64,000 bases of DNA, taken from Butyrivibrio sp. (lineage in GTDB: Bacteria > Bacillota > Clostridia > Lachnospirales > Lachnospiraceae). The DNA lies in NCBI GenBank assembly GCA_017535785.1, contig JAFXTN010000008.1:124001-188000 (forward strand), written 5' to 3'. Below, one piece after another: positions 25,268 to 33,924 of this stretch; positions within the stretch are counted from its first letter, which is position 1, and each line of letters starts with the position of its first letter. Made by a program: the position numbers and the translations under genes. The notes under the pieces were generated by a model. It was not told the origin of the DNA and did not search any database. It saw only the letters and a list, made by a program, of their open reading frames with translations.

Positions 25268-26584
25268 ATGGGTTTGTATGAAAAGCTCCTTTCGGGAGAA
25301 GAGAAATTATCACTTGTAGGACTTGGATATGTAGGAATGCCTATCGCAGTTGCATATGCCAAGAAGATCAAGGTTGTAGGATATGACTTCAACGCAGCTA
25401 AGGTTGATCTTTATAAAAGAGGAATCGACCCCACAAGAGAAGTCGGAGACGATGCGATCAAGGAGACAAGCGTAGAGTTTACCGCTGATCCTGAGAAGCT
25501 TAAAGAGTGTAAGTTCCACGTAGTAGCAGTTCCTACACCTGTTAACGACGATCACACACCTGATCTTTCACCTGTAGAGGGAGCAAGCCATACACTTGGT
25601 AAGTACCTTACAAAGGGAAGCATCGTAGTTTACGAGTCAACTGTATATCCAGGAGTAACTGAGGATATCTGCGTGCCTATCCTTGAGGCAGAGTCAGGTC
25701 TTAAGTGCGGCGTTGATTTCAAGGTCGGATATTCACCCGAGCGTATCAACCCCGGTGACAAGGTACACAGACTTGATACTATCACCAAGATCGTTTCAGG
25801 TATGGATGAAGAGACTCTCGAAGAGGTTGCTAAGGTTTACAGCCTTGTTGCCCTTGCAGGAGTTTATAAAGCACAGTCTATCAAGGTTGCTGAGGCAGCT
25901 AAAGTTATCGAGAATTCACAGCGTGACATCAATATCGCTTTCATGAACGAGCTTTCAATGATCTTCCACAAGATGGATATCGATACAAAGAGCGTTCTTG
26001 AGGCAGCCGGAACAAAGTGGAACTTCCTTAAGTTCTTCCCCGGTCTCGTAGGCGGTCACTGCATCGGTGTTGACCCTTACTACCTCACATACAAGGCTGA
26101 GGAGCTTGGATATCACTCACAGATCATTCTTTCAGGACGTAGGATCAACGACGATATGGGTAAATATATCGCAGAGTCTTGCGTAAAGAGCCTTATCTCA
26201 GCAGATATCGCTGTTAAGAATGCTAAGGTAGCTATCCTCGGATTTACATTCAAGGAGAACTGCCCTGATACACGTAATACTAAGGTCATCGACATCTATA
26301 AAGAGCTCGGAGAGTACGGAATCACTCCCGTTGTTGTCGATCCCGAAGCAGATTCAGATGAAGCTAAAAGACTCTATGGCATCGATTTTGACAGCCTTGA
26401 TGCCGTTAAGGATATGGATGCGGTCATCGTTGCTGTTGCTCACAAGGAATTCGAGAGCTACAAGCCTGAAGATATCGCTAAGTTCTTCAATCCTTCACAC
26501 AAGACCAAGGTATTCATGGATCTTAAGGGAATCTATGACATGAACGATTACAAAGCGCCTGAGTTTGACTACTGGAGGCTGTAA
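25268..26584 (+). CDS. tviB: UDP-N-acetyl-hexosamine 6-dehydrogenase, TviB/WbpO type
   Basis: This NAD-dependent enzyme oxidises UDP-GlcNAc or UDP-GalNAc twice to the uronic acid. It has the Rossmann motif VGLGYVGMPIA (~residues 17-27), the helix VAEAAKVIENSQRD, and the catalytic cysteine in GLVGGHCIGVDPYYL (~residue 265). The C-terminal domain opens with AILGFTFKENCPDTRNTK. The pattern fits the TviB/WbpO/VipA group rather than UDP-glucose dehydrogenase. A very good GTGGAGG site precedes the ATG. Codon choice leans to GTT, GCT and CGT, unlike many neighbours, which suggests strong expression. The downstream epimerase completes a GalNAcA pathway. Confidence 0.9.
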   Translation: MGLYEKLLSGEEKLSLVGLGYVGMPIAVAYAKKIKVVGYDFNAAKVDLYKRGIDPTREVGDDAIKETSVEFTADPEKLKECKFHVVAVPTPVNDDHTPDLSPVEGASHTLGKYLTKGSIVVYESTVYPGVTEDICVPILEAESGLKCGVDFKVGYSPERINPGDKVHRLDTITKIVSGMDEETLEEVAKVYSLVALAGVYKAQSIKVAEAAKVIENSQRDINIAFMNELSMIFHKMDIDTKSVLEAAGTKWNFLKFFPGLVGGHCIGVDPYYLTYKAEELGYHSQIILSGRRINDDMGKYIAESCVKSLISADIAVKNAKVAILGFTFKENCPDTRNTKVIDIYKELGEYGITPVVVDPEADSDEAKRLYGIDFDSLDAVKDMDAVIVAVAHKEFESYKPEDIAKFFNPSHKTKVFMDLKGIYDMNDYKAPEFDYWRL

Positions 26585-26590
26585 AGTAAT

Positions 26591-26657
26591 CACTTAGCGA
26601 GGTATTTTCGAGCTTAGTGTACTACTTTGTTCCGGCGAGCGAATGCGAGAGCGGAAC
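26591..26657 (+). promoter_or_regulatory. Two hairpins between the dehydrogenase and epimerase genes
   Basis: Hairpin 1 pairs CACTTAGC (26591-26598) with GCTTAGTG (26612-26619), with one T-T mismatch. Hairpin 2 pairs GTTCCG (26629-26634) with CGGAAC (26652-26657). There is no T-tract, so these are not ordinary terminators; they could be RNA-processing or stability elements in this 104-base gap. A TATAAT-like string at 26663-26668 has no -35 partner. Confidence 0.4.
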
Positions 26658-26688
26658 TTCCTTATAATTTTGAAAAGAGGCAATTGTA

Positions 26689-27663
26689 ATGAGCTACAAA
26701 GAACTTAAATTTGACAAAGACAGCGTTTTCCTCGTAACCGGAGGCGCGGGCTTCATCGGATCAAACATCTGCGAGGCACTTCTTGATATGGGTTACACAG
26801 TAAGATGTATGGATAACCTCTCAACAGGGCACATCGAGAACATTCAGCCCTTTATGAGCAATGAGAGATTTACTTTTATACAGGATGACATCAGAGACCT
26901 TGATGCCTGCCTTAAGGCAACAGAGGGCGTTACTTACGTTCTCAACGAGGCAGCATGGGGAAGCGTTCCCAGAAGTATCGAGATGCCTCTTTTGTACGAG
27001 GAGATCAACATCCGCGGAACACTTAACATGATGGAAGCTTCAAGACAGAACGGCGTTAAGAAGTTCGTTTATGCTTCAAGCTCATCTGTTTACGGTGATT
27101 CAACAGTCCTTCCCAAGAAGGAAGGTCAGGAGGGAAATGTCCTTTCTCCCTACGCTCTTACCAAGAAGGTAGATGAAGAGTACGGTAAGCTTTACAAGAA
27201 GCTCTACGGACTTGATACATACGGACTTCGTTATTTCAACGTATTCGGAAGAAGACAGGATCCCAACGGTGCATATGCAGCCGTTATCCCTAAGTTCCTT
27301 AAGCAGCTTATGAACGGCGAGACACCCACCATCAACGGTGACGGTAAGCAGTCTCGTGACTTTACATACGTAGACAACGTTATTGAGGGTAACCTCAGAG
27401 CTTGCCTTGCTTCATCAGAGGCAGCAGGTGAAGCTTACAACATCGGTGCGGGCGGAAGAGAGTTCCTTATCGATGTATATCATCATCTTACAGATGCGCT
27501 CGGACTTGACGTTGAGCCTATCTACGGACCTCCCAGAAAGGGTGATATCAGAGATTCAAACGCCGACATCAGCAAGGCAAGAGAGAACCTCGGCTATGAT
27601 CCTTCATATGATTTCAAGGCAGGAATCAAACTTGCCATTGATTGGTACAAAGAGAATTTATGA
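26689..27663 (+). CDS. tviC: UDP-HexNAc(A) 4-epimerase, TviC/WbpP type
   Basis: This extended SDR epimerase interconverts UDP-GlcNAc(A) and UDP-GalNAc(A). It has the NAD motif TGGAGFIGSN (~residues 17-26), the family N-terminal MDNLSTGHIENI, the catalytic serine in YASSSSVYGD, and Tyr/Lys in SPYALTKK (~residue 155). RYFNVFGRRQDP and SRDFTYVDNVI are also hallmarks. The length of 324 is close to WbpP and TviC (~340). Next to the TviB-type dehydrogenase the pair would make UDP-GalNAcA, as in Vi antigen and P. aeruginosa O6-type loci. Codon usage is like that of the dehydrogenase gene. The stop overlaps the next start (ATGA). Confidence 0.88.
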   Translation: MSYKELKFDKDSVFLVTGGAGFIGSNICEALLDMGYTVRCMDNLSTGHIENIQPFMSNERFTFIQDDIRDLDACLKATEGVTYVLNEAAWGSVPRSIEMPLLYEEINIRGTLNMMEASRQNGVKKFVYASSSSVYGDSTVLPKKEGQEGNVLSPYALTKKVDEEYGKLYKKLYGLDTYGLRYFNVFGRRQDPNGAYAAVIPKFLKQLMNGETPTINGDGKQSRDFTYVDNVIEGNLRACLASSEAAGEAYNIGAGGREFLIDVYHHLTDALGLDVEPIYGPPRKGDIRDSNADISKARENLGYDPSYDFKAGIKLAIDWYKENL

Positions 27664-28406
27664 AGATAACTGTTCGTTTGGATGACATAACACCTGATAT
27701 GGATTGGGACAAGTTCCTGAGGTTTAAGGAAGTGCTTGATAAGCACAACGTTAAGCCTCTCATAGGAGTTGTTCCCGATAATAAGGATGAGAAATTAAGC
27801 TGCGGCCCTCTTCACGAGGACTTTTGGAGCTATGTAAAAGAACTCCAGGACAGCGGATGGGTTATCGCTATTCACGGCTTTAATCACATCTATACGACCA
27901 AAGAGCCCGGTCTTTTCCCTATCGGAGGAAAGTCGGAGTTCGCAGGACAGCCTTATTCCGCTCAGGACGATATGCTCAGAGAGGCAAGAAGGATATTTAA
28001 GAGCCACGATATCAGCACCGATATCTTCATGGCGCCTTCTCATTCCTTTGATAAGAAGACTATCAAGTCTCTTAAGAAAAACGGAATATACAAGATAACC
28101 GATGGATTCGGAAGAGCGCCTTATTCAAGGTTCGGAATGACCTTCTATCCGATCTCCGTCAAGAAAAGCAGCAGTATCAAGGATAAAAGAGACGGCTTCA
28201 CAACCTTTGTCTATCATGTAAATACCATGAACGATAAGGATTTTGAGAATTTCGAGAAGCTTTTTGAAAAGGCTGATGTAGTCTCTTTTTCCGAATATAT
28301 AAACGCAGAGCCGGTGGAACGCGGTTTCTTCGGCAATCTGGCAGAGTTTTTGACAGCCAAGAGCAAATACACGGCAGTGAAGCTAAGAACATTTCTGAGG
28401 AAATGA
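27660..28406 (+). CDS. DUF2334-like polysaccharide-deacetylase-fold protein
   Basis: This 248-residue protein with no signal peptide has the NodB-type fold. Near the start, RLDDITPD supplies the Asp-Asp pair, and AIHGFNHIY gives the HxxxH metal site. APSHSFDKKT further on matches the family. DUF2334 members are related to polysaccharide deacetylases, but their activity is mostly unproven. A cytoplasmic deacetylase could free an amine on a nucleotide- or lipid-linked amino sugar for the formyltransferase at 31098. The ATG overlaps the preceding TGA, so translation is coupled. Confidence 0.7.
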   Translation: MKITVRLDDITPDMDWDKFLRFKEVLDKHNVKPLIGVVPDNKDEKLSCGPLHEDFWSYVKELQDSGWVIAIHGFNHIYTTKEPGLFPIGGKSEFAGQPYSAQDDMLREARRIFKSHDISTDIFMAPSHSFDKKTIKSLKKNGIYKITDGFGRAPYSRFGMTFYPISVKKSSSIKDKRDGFTTFVYHVNTMNDKDFENFEKLFEKADVVSFSEYINAEPVERGFFGNLAEFLTAKSKYTAVKLRTFLRK

Positions 28407-28418
28407 TAAAGGATTGAG

Positions 28419-28436
28419 GGGCGTAAGTATGCGCCC
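28419..28436 (+). promoter_or_regulatory. Short GC hairpin before a GT4 gene
   Basis: GGGCG (28419-28423) pairs with CGCCC (28432-28436) around an 8-base loop in the 47-base gap between the DUF2334-like gene and the next GT4 gene. The ribosome site GGGGGAAG follows. No T-tract is present, so it is more likely a stability or translation element than a terminator. Confidence 0.3.
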
Positions 28437-28453
28437 GGTACGGGGGAAGATAT

Positions 28454-29899
28454 ATGGTGGAAGATAACTATGGTCAGATAAGAGTCTTACATGTTCTCGG
28501 AGGACTTGGAGTAGGCGGCGCTGAGTGCAGGATCATCGATCTATATCGCAATATGGACAGGGATAGGATTCAGTTTGATTTTCTTGTCCATTATTCACCT
28601 GAAAAGACAGGGAAAAAGAGTCCGACTTCTGACGAACTTATGAAGGTTCGAGAGCCGGACTATTTTGATTCCAGCGTATATAAGCTGGGAGGAAGGATAT
28701 TCTGCCTTCCTAAATTTGTTGGAACCAACTACGTTGAGTATAGAGCAGCCATAAAAAGATTCTTTGCTGAGCATAAGGATGAATGGAAGGTGGTACAGGG
28801 CCATATGACAAGTACCGCAGCCATCTATCTTCCGATCGCCAAAAAGAACGGAGTTCCAATCTGTGTGGCACATGCAAGAAGCGCAGGTGTCGACAAGGGC
28901 GTAAAGGGTATGGCGACAAGATTCTTAAGAACACCTCTTCAAAAAGAGGGTCTCTGCGATTACAATTTCGCCTGCTCGAAAGAGGCCGGATACTCGGTAT
29001 TCGGACAGACACTGACGGATCAGGGAAGCGTGCGTATCATCCCTAACGCCGTGGATCTTAAGAACTTCGCATATAACGAGGAAGTAAGAAACAACATAAG
29101 AGGAGAGCTTGGACTTTCCAATGCCATTGTTATCGGACATGTGGGCAGCTTTAGATATGCCAAGAACCACGAATTTTTATTGCAGGTTTTCGCGCAGCTC
29201 TGCAGACTCCTTGATAACGATGACCTCAATGAATACAGCATATTACACGGTTTGAGAGTCAGACTCCTCATGCTCGGAAAAGGCCCTCTCATGGATGAGA
29301 TGAGAAGGCTCGCCGACAGACTTCACATATACGACAGATGCATTTTTGCGGGAAATAAGAGTAACGCATCCGACTATTATCAGGCTATGGATTATTTCTG
29401 TTTCCCTTCAAGATACGAAGGCCTTCCGGGCAGCGTGATAGAAGCGCAGGCGGCCGGACTTCAGTGCCTTGTTTCTGATCAGGTAACTCCCGAGGTCAAC
29501 GTAACTGAGCTTGTGACCATGTACAGCATAAGCGCAGATCCCAGAGACTGGGCAAAAAAGATACTTGAAGACCTTATGCTTCAAGAGAATGAAAACGAAA
29601 ACATCTTCCAGGAAGAGATCAAGCTAAATAAGACATATACGCAGATAGCCGGAGAGAGAAAAGAGAGCGTCTTTGAAAATGAGGACACACCGGACTTTGA
29701 TCTGCTTGATGCCGGAACCGGATTTGATACGATCAACACGGCGCCTACTCATTCCATAAGCCATATCGCTTCCGGATATTCCATAGGAAACAGAAAAGAG
29801 TCATCGGAGCATATCCTTAATGAGCTCCGCGCCGCAGGCTTTGATGTAAAGAGCCAGGCCAAGATGATGGCTTATTTCTACGAGAGAGGACATTTTTGA
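28454..29899 (+). CDS. Glycosyltransferase family 4 with C-terminal extension
   Basis: This GT-B transferase has the acceptor-domain opening VLHVLGGLGVGGAE (~residues 11-24), the conserved IIPNAVD around 195, and the donor-binding FPSRYEGLPGSVIEA (~316-330) with the E-x7-E pair. After about residue 390 an extra segment of ~90 residues is present, acidic at first and then helical (HILNELRAAGF near the end). That tail is absent from its GT4 neighbours and may mediate protein contacts. The start is supported by GGGGGAAG. The stop overlaps the next ATG by one base (TGATG). Confidence 0.85.
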   Translation: MVEDNYGQIRVLHVLGGLGVGGAECRIIDLYRNMDRDRIQFDFLVHYSPEKTGKKSPTSDELMKVREPDYFDSSVYKLGGRIFCLPKFVGTNYVEYRAAIKRFFAEHKDEWKVVQGHMTSTAAIYLPIAKKNGVPICVAHARSAGVDKGVKGMATRFLRTPLQKEGLCDYNFACSKEAGYSVFGQTLTDQGSVRIIPNAVDLKNFAYNEEVRNNIRGELGLSNAIVIGHVGSFRYAKNHEFLLQVFAQLCRLLDNDDLNEYSILHGLRVRLLMLGKGPLMDEMRRLADRLHIYDRCIFAGNKSNASDYYQAMDYFCFPSRYEGLPGSVIEAQAAGLQCLVSDQVTPEVNVTELVTMYSISADPRDWAKKILEDLMLQENENENIFQEEIKLNKTYTQIAGERKESVFENEDTPDFDLLDAGTGFDTINTAPTHSISHIASGYSIGNRKESSEHILNELRAAGFDVKSQAKMMAYFYERGHF

Positions 29900-31098
29900 T
29901 GGATAAAAACAAAAAGAATCTCATGCTCATGGTCCCGATGCTTCACCAAGGCGGATTTGAGCGTGTATGTATCAAGACTGCAAGACTCATGCAGGATTAT
30001 TACAACGTATACATTCTTATATTCAGTTCGAAAGACATCAACTTCGACATCGAGGGCTTGAATGTCATAGATATCGATGTGCTCTCAAAAAAAGGTATCG
30101 TAAATAAAATAATAAATGTTATTAAAAGAGTTAAAAAGACGAGGAAGATCAAGAAAGAGCTCGGAATAGATATTTCCTACAGCTTTGGAAGCTCTGCCAA
30201 CTACGTCAATGTTTTATCCAAGGGAAAAGAGAAAGTGCTTACGGGACTTCGCTGTCAGACCGACATGGAGAGAGGCGACCAGATAAGACTTTTCTGCAAG
30301 AGATCCGATCAGGTACTTTCATGTTCAAAAGAAATAGTGAGGCAGCTCCTTAGGGATTATGACTATAACAGGAGCACCTATATATACAATCCCCTCGATA
30401 CAGAGGACATCTGTGAGAAGGGAAGTAAGCCCGTTGAAGATTTTCCTTTTAAAGGAGAGGGCCTCAAGGTCATCTCCACAATGGGAAGAAACGACTATAT
30501 CAAGGGCATCTGGCACCTCGTTAAGGCTTTTTCCATAGTTCACGAGAAGTGTCCGAATGCAAGGCTTGTCGTTGTCGGGGCAGGTAACTGGGATGCGTAC
30601 AGAGAGCTTGCCAATGAGCTCAATGTTGAAAACGAGGTTGTTTTCACAGGTATCAGAAAGAACCCGTTCCCTTACGTTGCAGCTTCCGATGTTTATGTCT
30701 GCAGTTCCAACCACGAGGGCTTTCCCAATGCGGTCCTTGAAGCAATGGCGCTCAAAAGACCTGTTGTTTCGGCAGACTGCAAGACCGGACCAAGAGAGAT
30801 CCTTTTAAGCTCAGAGGAGTACGAAGATCTTATAGCAAGGATCCCGGGCGGCGAGAGCACCAAGGAAGCCATTGAGGGAGAATTCGGTATCCTCGTTCCC
30901 GATATGGGCGAAGAGGTCGACATGAACCCCGAGAACATCACAGACGGAGAGAAGATACTTGCGGACAAAATACTATCTCTTTTGACTGATGAAGAAAAGA
31001 TGGCTCATTATTCACAAAAATCGGAGGAGAGATCTCTTTTCTACACTCCCGATAAGTACAAAGACAGTATTCATGAGATATTCAAGAGGTATGAGTGA
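29899..31098 (+). CDS. Glycosyltransferase family 4
   Basis: This 399-residue GT-B transferase opens with LMLMVPMLHQGGFERV, the GT4 acceptor-side signature. A basic helix (VIKRVKKTRKIKKELG, ~68-90) may bind the membrane surface. The donor side shows VVVGAGNWD, then SSNHEGFPNAVLEAMAL (~residues 269-285) with the E-x7-E pair, and SADCKTGPREIL. The DxxxGP motif is shared with the GT4 genes at 32036 and 36548, so these are likely paralogues. The ATG at 29899 overlaps the preceding stop by one base, and its own stop overlaps the formyltransferase start in the same way. Confidence 0.88.
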   Translation: MDKNKKNLMLMVPMLHQGGFERVCIKTARLMQDYYNVYILIFSSKDINFDIEGLNVIDIDVLSKKGIVNKIINVIKRVKKTRKIKKELGIDISYSFGSSANYVNVLSKGKEKVLTGLRCQTDMERGDQIRLFCKRSDQVLSCSKEIVRQLLRDYDYNRSTYIYNPLDTEDICEKGSKPVEDFPFKGEGLKVISTMGRNDYIKGIWHLVKAFSIVHEKCPNARLVVVGAGNWDAYRELANELNVENEVVFTGIRKNPFPYVAASDVYVCSSNHEGFPNAVLEAMALKRPVVSADCKTGPREILLSSEEYEDLIARIPGGESTKEAIEGEFGILVPDMGEEVDMNPENITDGEKILADKILSLLTDEEKMAHYSQKSEERSLFYTPDKYKDSIHEIFKRYE

Positions 31099-32033
31099 TG
31101 CATTATAAGGTTGTAGTCTTTGGAGTAAAAGACACTTCGGAAAACATAATAGATTTCATAGAAAAGGAGCTCTGCAAGGTTGACCTTGTCATGACCATTG
31201 CGCCCAAGGTTCTTGAGCACAATCAGGTCTCCGGCTTTAAGGGACTTTCTTTTTTGACAGAGAAATACGGAATTCCCGTTTACGAAGCAGAGAGCTATTT
31301 CCTTAATGACGACAAGACGGTAGAGTTTATAAAGAACAACACCTTCGATCTCGGAATCGTAATGGGCTGGCAGAGACTTATCCCTCCGCATGTTCTTGAT
31401 GCGTTTAAGGCCGGAATCTACGGCTTCCACGGAAACAGCGGATACTTGCCCTTCGGAAGAGGCAGATCGCCCCTTAACTGGTCGATGATCCTCGGAGACA
31501 CCAGATTTAACCTCAATCTCTTTAGATACGACGAGAAGGCCGACAGCCCCAACGTCTTTGCTACAGAGATGTTCCAGATAAACGAGCACGACGATATCAG
31601 GACGGCGCAGTACAAGAATATGATCTGCTCCAAAAACCTTATCAGAAAGCTTGTGACCACATATATGGAAAAGGGAGAAATTCCCATTCATACAGATTCA
31701 AAAGATTTTGATTCATGGTACAATAAACGTACGGCTGCGGACGGTAAAATAGATTTTCACGAAAGAACAAGAAACATCTATAACCTCATAAGAGGTGTTG
31801 CGGCACCATTCCCCGGAGCGTTCTGCTATGCGGGCGAGGAGAGCGATGAGAACAAAGTTACCGTTTGGCAGGCTCATCCTTTTGATGAGATGATAGATTT
31901 CTCGGGATATGCGCCCGGAGAGATTGCCGACGTCTTTGACGGTAAGCCTATCGTAAGGACGGTTGACGGCTCGCTCATCATTGATAAATATGATTCCGCC
32001 AAGGAATTAGTTACAGGAATGGTACTCAGATAA
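31098..32033 (+). CDS. Sugar N-formyltransferase-like protein (Fmt family)
   Basis: This protein would transfer a formyl group from N10-formyl-tetrahydrofolate to a sugar amine. The formyltransferase core is recognisable in GIVMGWQRLIPPHVLD and in YGFHGNSGYLPFGRGRSP followed by NWSMILGD (~residues 110-135), which carries the His and Asp of the catalytic centre. The usual N-x-H-P-S form is replaced by F-H-G-N-S-G, so residue assignment needs alignment. The second half (FDSWYNKRTAADGKIDF, RNIYNLIRG) matches the Fmt C-terminal domain. It sits among GalNAcA, deacetylase and GT genes and not near fmt/def, so a glycan substrate is likely. Confidence 0.8.
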   Translation: MHYKVVVFGVKDTSENIIDFIEKELCKVDLVMTIAPKVLEHNQVSGFKGLSFLTEKYGIPVYEAESYFLNDDKTVEFIKNNTFDLGIVMGWQRLIPPHVLDAFKAGIYGFHGNSGYLPFGRGRSPLNWSMILGDTRFNLNLFRYDEKADSPNVFATEMFQINEHDDIRTAQYKNMICSKNLIRKLVTTYMEKGEIPIHTDSKDFDSWYNKRTAADGKIDFHERTRNIYNLIRGVAAPFPGAFCYAGEESDENKVTVWQAHPFDEMIDFSGYAPGEIADVFDGKPIVRTVDGSLIIDKYDSAKELVTGMVLR

Positions 32034-32035
32034 TT

Positions 32036-33142
32036 ATGAAAACAATTGCATTTCACCTTAACTGCCTTGTGCAGGGCGGCGCGGAGCGAGTTGTATCCAA
32101 TCTCGCCAATCAGTTTGCCAAGGAAGGCTACAAGGTATACGTGGCGACGGAATGGGTGGACGAGAACGAATTTGCCCTTGATGAGAAGGTCACGAGAGTC
32201 CATGTAGGCCTGCGTGAAGGTGATGAAAAGAAGAACAGAATAACCAAGTTCTTTTTAAGGATCAAATACCTTAGAGAATTCGTAAAGAACTATCATCCGG
32301 ACGTTCTTATCGCCTTTGCCCAGAGAGCCAATTACAGAGCGCTCATGGCGGCAGGTAAGAGCGATGTTCCCGTGGTCATTTCCATAAGGACGGATCCGGT
32401 CGGACATTACGATGCTATTTCCGATAAGATACAGATAGCGTGGCTTTTTGACAGGGCTGCGGGCTGCGTCTTCCAGACGACGGGACAAAAAGAGTTCTTT
32501 AAGCCCCATCTTCAGGACAATTCGCAGATCATACTAAACCCGATCAATCCCAAGTATTTCGGGTTAAAAAAGCCTGAGCAGAGAGATAAGTCAGTCGTTC
32601 ACCACGCAAGGCTTGTAGACTTCAAAAATCAGCCCATGCTGTGCGAAGCTTTTATAAAGGTTCACGAGAAGCACCCTGATTACGTGCTTAAGATCTACGG
32701 TCCCGACTCTTTTGACGGAACCAAGGAAATACTTGATAAGATCATCGCAGACAACCACGCCGAGGACTACATCCTTCTTATGGGCGGAAGCGACGAGCTG
32801 GAAAAAGAAATCCCTAAGGGTGCTGTTTATGCCTTTTCATCCGACTGGGAAGGACTTCCCAATTCGCTTCTTGAAGCGATGGCGATGGGAATGCCCATTG
32901 TTGCGACGGATTGCCCTTGCGGCGGACCTAGGACCGTTATGCAGGACGGCGTGAACGGACTTCTTGTTCCGATAAAGGATCCCGATGCTATGGCTGAGGG
33001 CATCTGCAAACTTATTGAAGACAGAGAGCTTGCCGAGAGACTTGGAGACGAGGCAAGAAAGATAGAACAGATCGCAAATGCGGAAGCTGTATTTATACAG
33101 TGGAGAGATTATCTTGAAAAGGTAATAGGCGAAAAGAAGTAA
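32036..33142 (+). CDS. Glycosyltransferase family 4
   Basis: This 368-residue GT-B transferase opens with FHLNCLVQGGAERVVSNLA, a strong GT4 signature. Donor-side motifs are VVHHARLVDFKNQ, SSDWEGLPNSLLEAM (~residues 268-282) and the tail DCPCGGPRTVMQDG. The last segment is nearly the same as in the GT4 gene at 36548, and the two are clear paralogues that may transfer to related acceptors. It starts 3 bases after the formyltransferase stop with little ribosome site visible, so translation is probably coupled. Confidence 0.88.
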   Translation: MKTIAFHLNCLVQGGAERVVSNLANQFAKEGYKVYVATEWVDENEFALDEKVTRVHVGLREGDEKKNRITKFFLRIKYLREFVKNYHPDVLIAFAQRANYRALMAAGKSDVPVVISIRTDPVGHYDAISDKIQIAWLFDRAAGCVFQTTGQKEFFKPHLQDNSQIILNPINPKYFGLKKPEQRDKSVVHHARLVDFKNQPMLCEAFIKVHEKHPDYVLKIYGPDSFDGTKEILDKIIADNHAEDYILLMGGSDELEKEIPKGAVYAFSSDWEGLPNSLLEAMAMGMPIVATDCPCGGPRTVMQDGVNGLLVPIKDPDAMAEGICKLIEDRELAERLGDEARKIEQIANAEAVFIQWRDYLEKVIGEKK

Positions 33143-33155
33143 TAGGAGAGAAGTA

Positions 33156-33917
33156 ATGTTTTCATTTGATGATTACAGAGAAATACTTAGAGTTGTAAAA
33201 GAGACAGGGCTTAACGCCACATATGAGGAGGCGCTCAACAGAGATTCATTTATCATCTTAAGACACGACGTTGAGTATTCCGTAGAAAGAGCTTATGCCC
33301 TTTCAAAGGTTGAAGAGAGCATGGATATGAGATCCACTTTCTTTTTCCAGTGGACCAACAACTCTTACAACATCTTATCTAGAAAAAACAGAGATATCCT
33401 TACCGATATGCATGAGAGAGGTCAGCACATCGGCCTTCACTTTGCGCTCAACGGTATGACCGATATGGAGCTCATAAGAAAGAGGATCAAACAGGAAATC
33501 GATATGCTGAGCGATATGCTTGGATTTAACATCACATCTTTTTCCATTCACAGACCGTCACCCGACGTTCTTGCAGAGAATATCAAGCTTCCCGGTATCA
33601 TCAATGCGTACCAGGACGAGTTCTTCTCTTTTGACCCTCAGGCGAAGCCCGATTCCAAGCTTGATGTAAAGTATATGTCGGATGCCAACCATATCTGGAG
33701 ATACGGCTATCCCGACGAGGAGACGATCAAGGCTCATAAGAGAGTACAGATACTCACACATCCTTTTGCTTGGACCAAGAAGGGCTATGACAACCTTGAG
33801 AATTATAAGACACTCGTAAACGAGAAGTACGTTGAGCTCATTGATTCTATCGACAATGAGTGCAAGGACTTCGGACCACTTCGCGATAACTTCGAAAAAC
33901 TTCCTGTGGAGCTTTAA
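33156..33917 (+). CDS. WbmS-like polysaccharide-deacetylase-fold protein
   Basis: This 253-residue protein has no signal peptide. LRHDVEYSVERA (~residues 35-46) replaces the usual TFDD motif of NodB enzymes with the RHDV form found in the WbmS group of O-antigen genes. STFFFQW, GQHIGLHF and SIHRPSPD complete the fold pattern. A cytoplasmic deacetylase working on a nucleotide-linked or lipid-linked amino sugar is the simplest role, and would provide the free amine needed for N-formylation. Activity has not been shown for most relatives. It has a strong AGGAGAG site before the ATG and is followed after 7 bases by an AsnB-type gene. Confidence 0.75.
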   Translation: MFSFDDYREILRVVKETGLNATYEEALNRDSFIILRHDVEYSVERAYALSKVEESMDMRSTFFFQWTNNSYNILSRKNRDILTDMHERGQHIGLHFALNGMTDMELIRKRIKQEIDMLSDMLGFNITSFSIHRPSPDVLAENIKLPGIINAYQDEFFSFDPQAKPDSKLDVKYMSDANHIWRYGYPDEETIKAHKRVQILTHPFAWTKKGYDNLENYKTLVNEKYVELIDSIDNECKDFGPLRDNFEKLPVEL

Positions 33918-33924
33918 TACATAC

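Noticed and set aside
26663..26668. TATAAT between the TviB-like and TviC-like genes as a promoter
   Set aside because: No -35 or TG extension is present at a suitable distance, and A/T-rich strings are common in such gaps.
33832..33924. N-terminal extension of the first AsnB-type protein
   Set aside because: The glutaminase Cys must be residue 2, which fixes the start at 33925.
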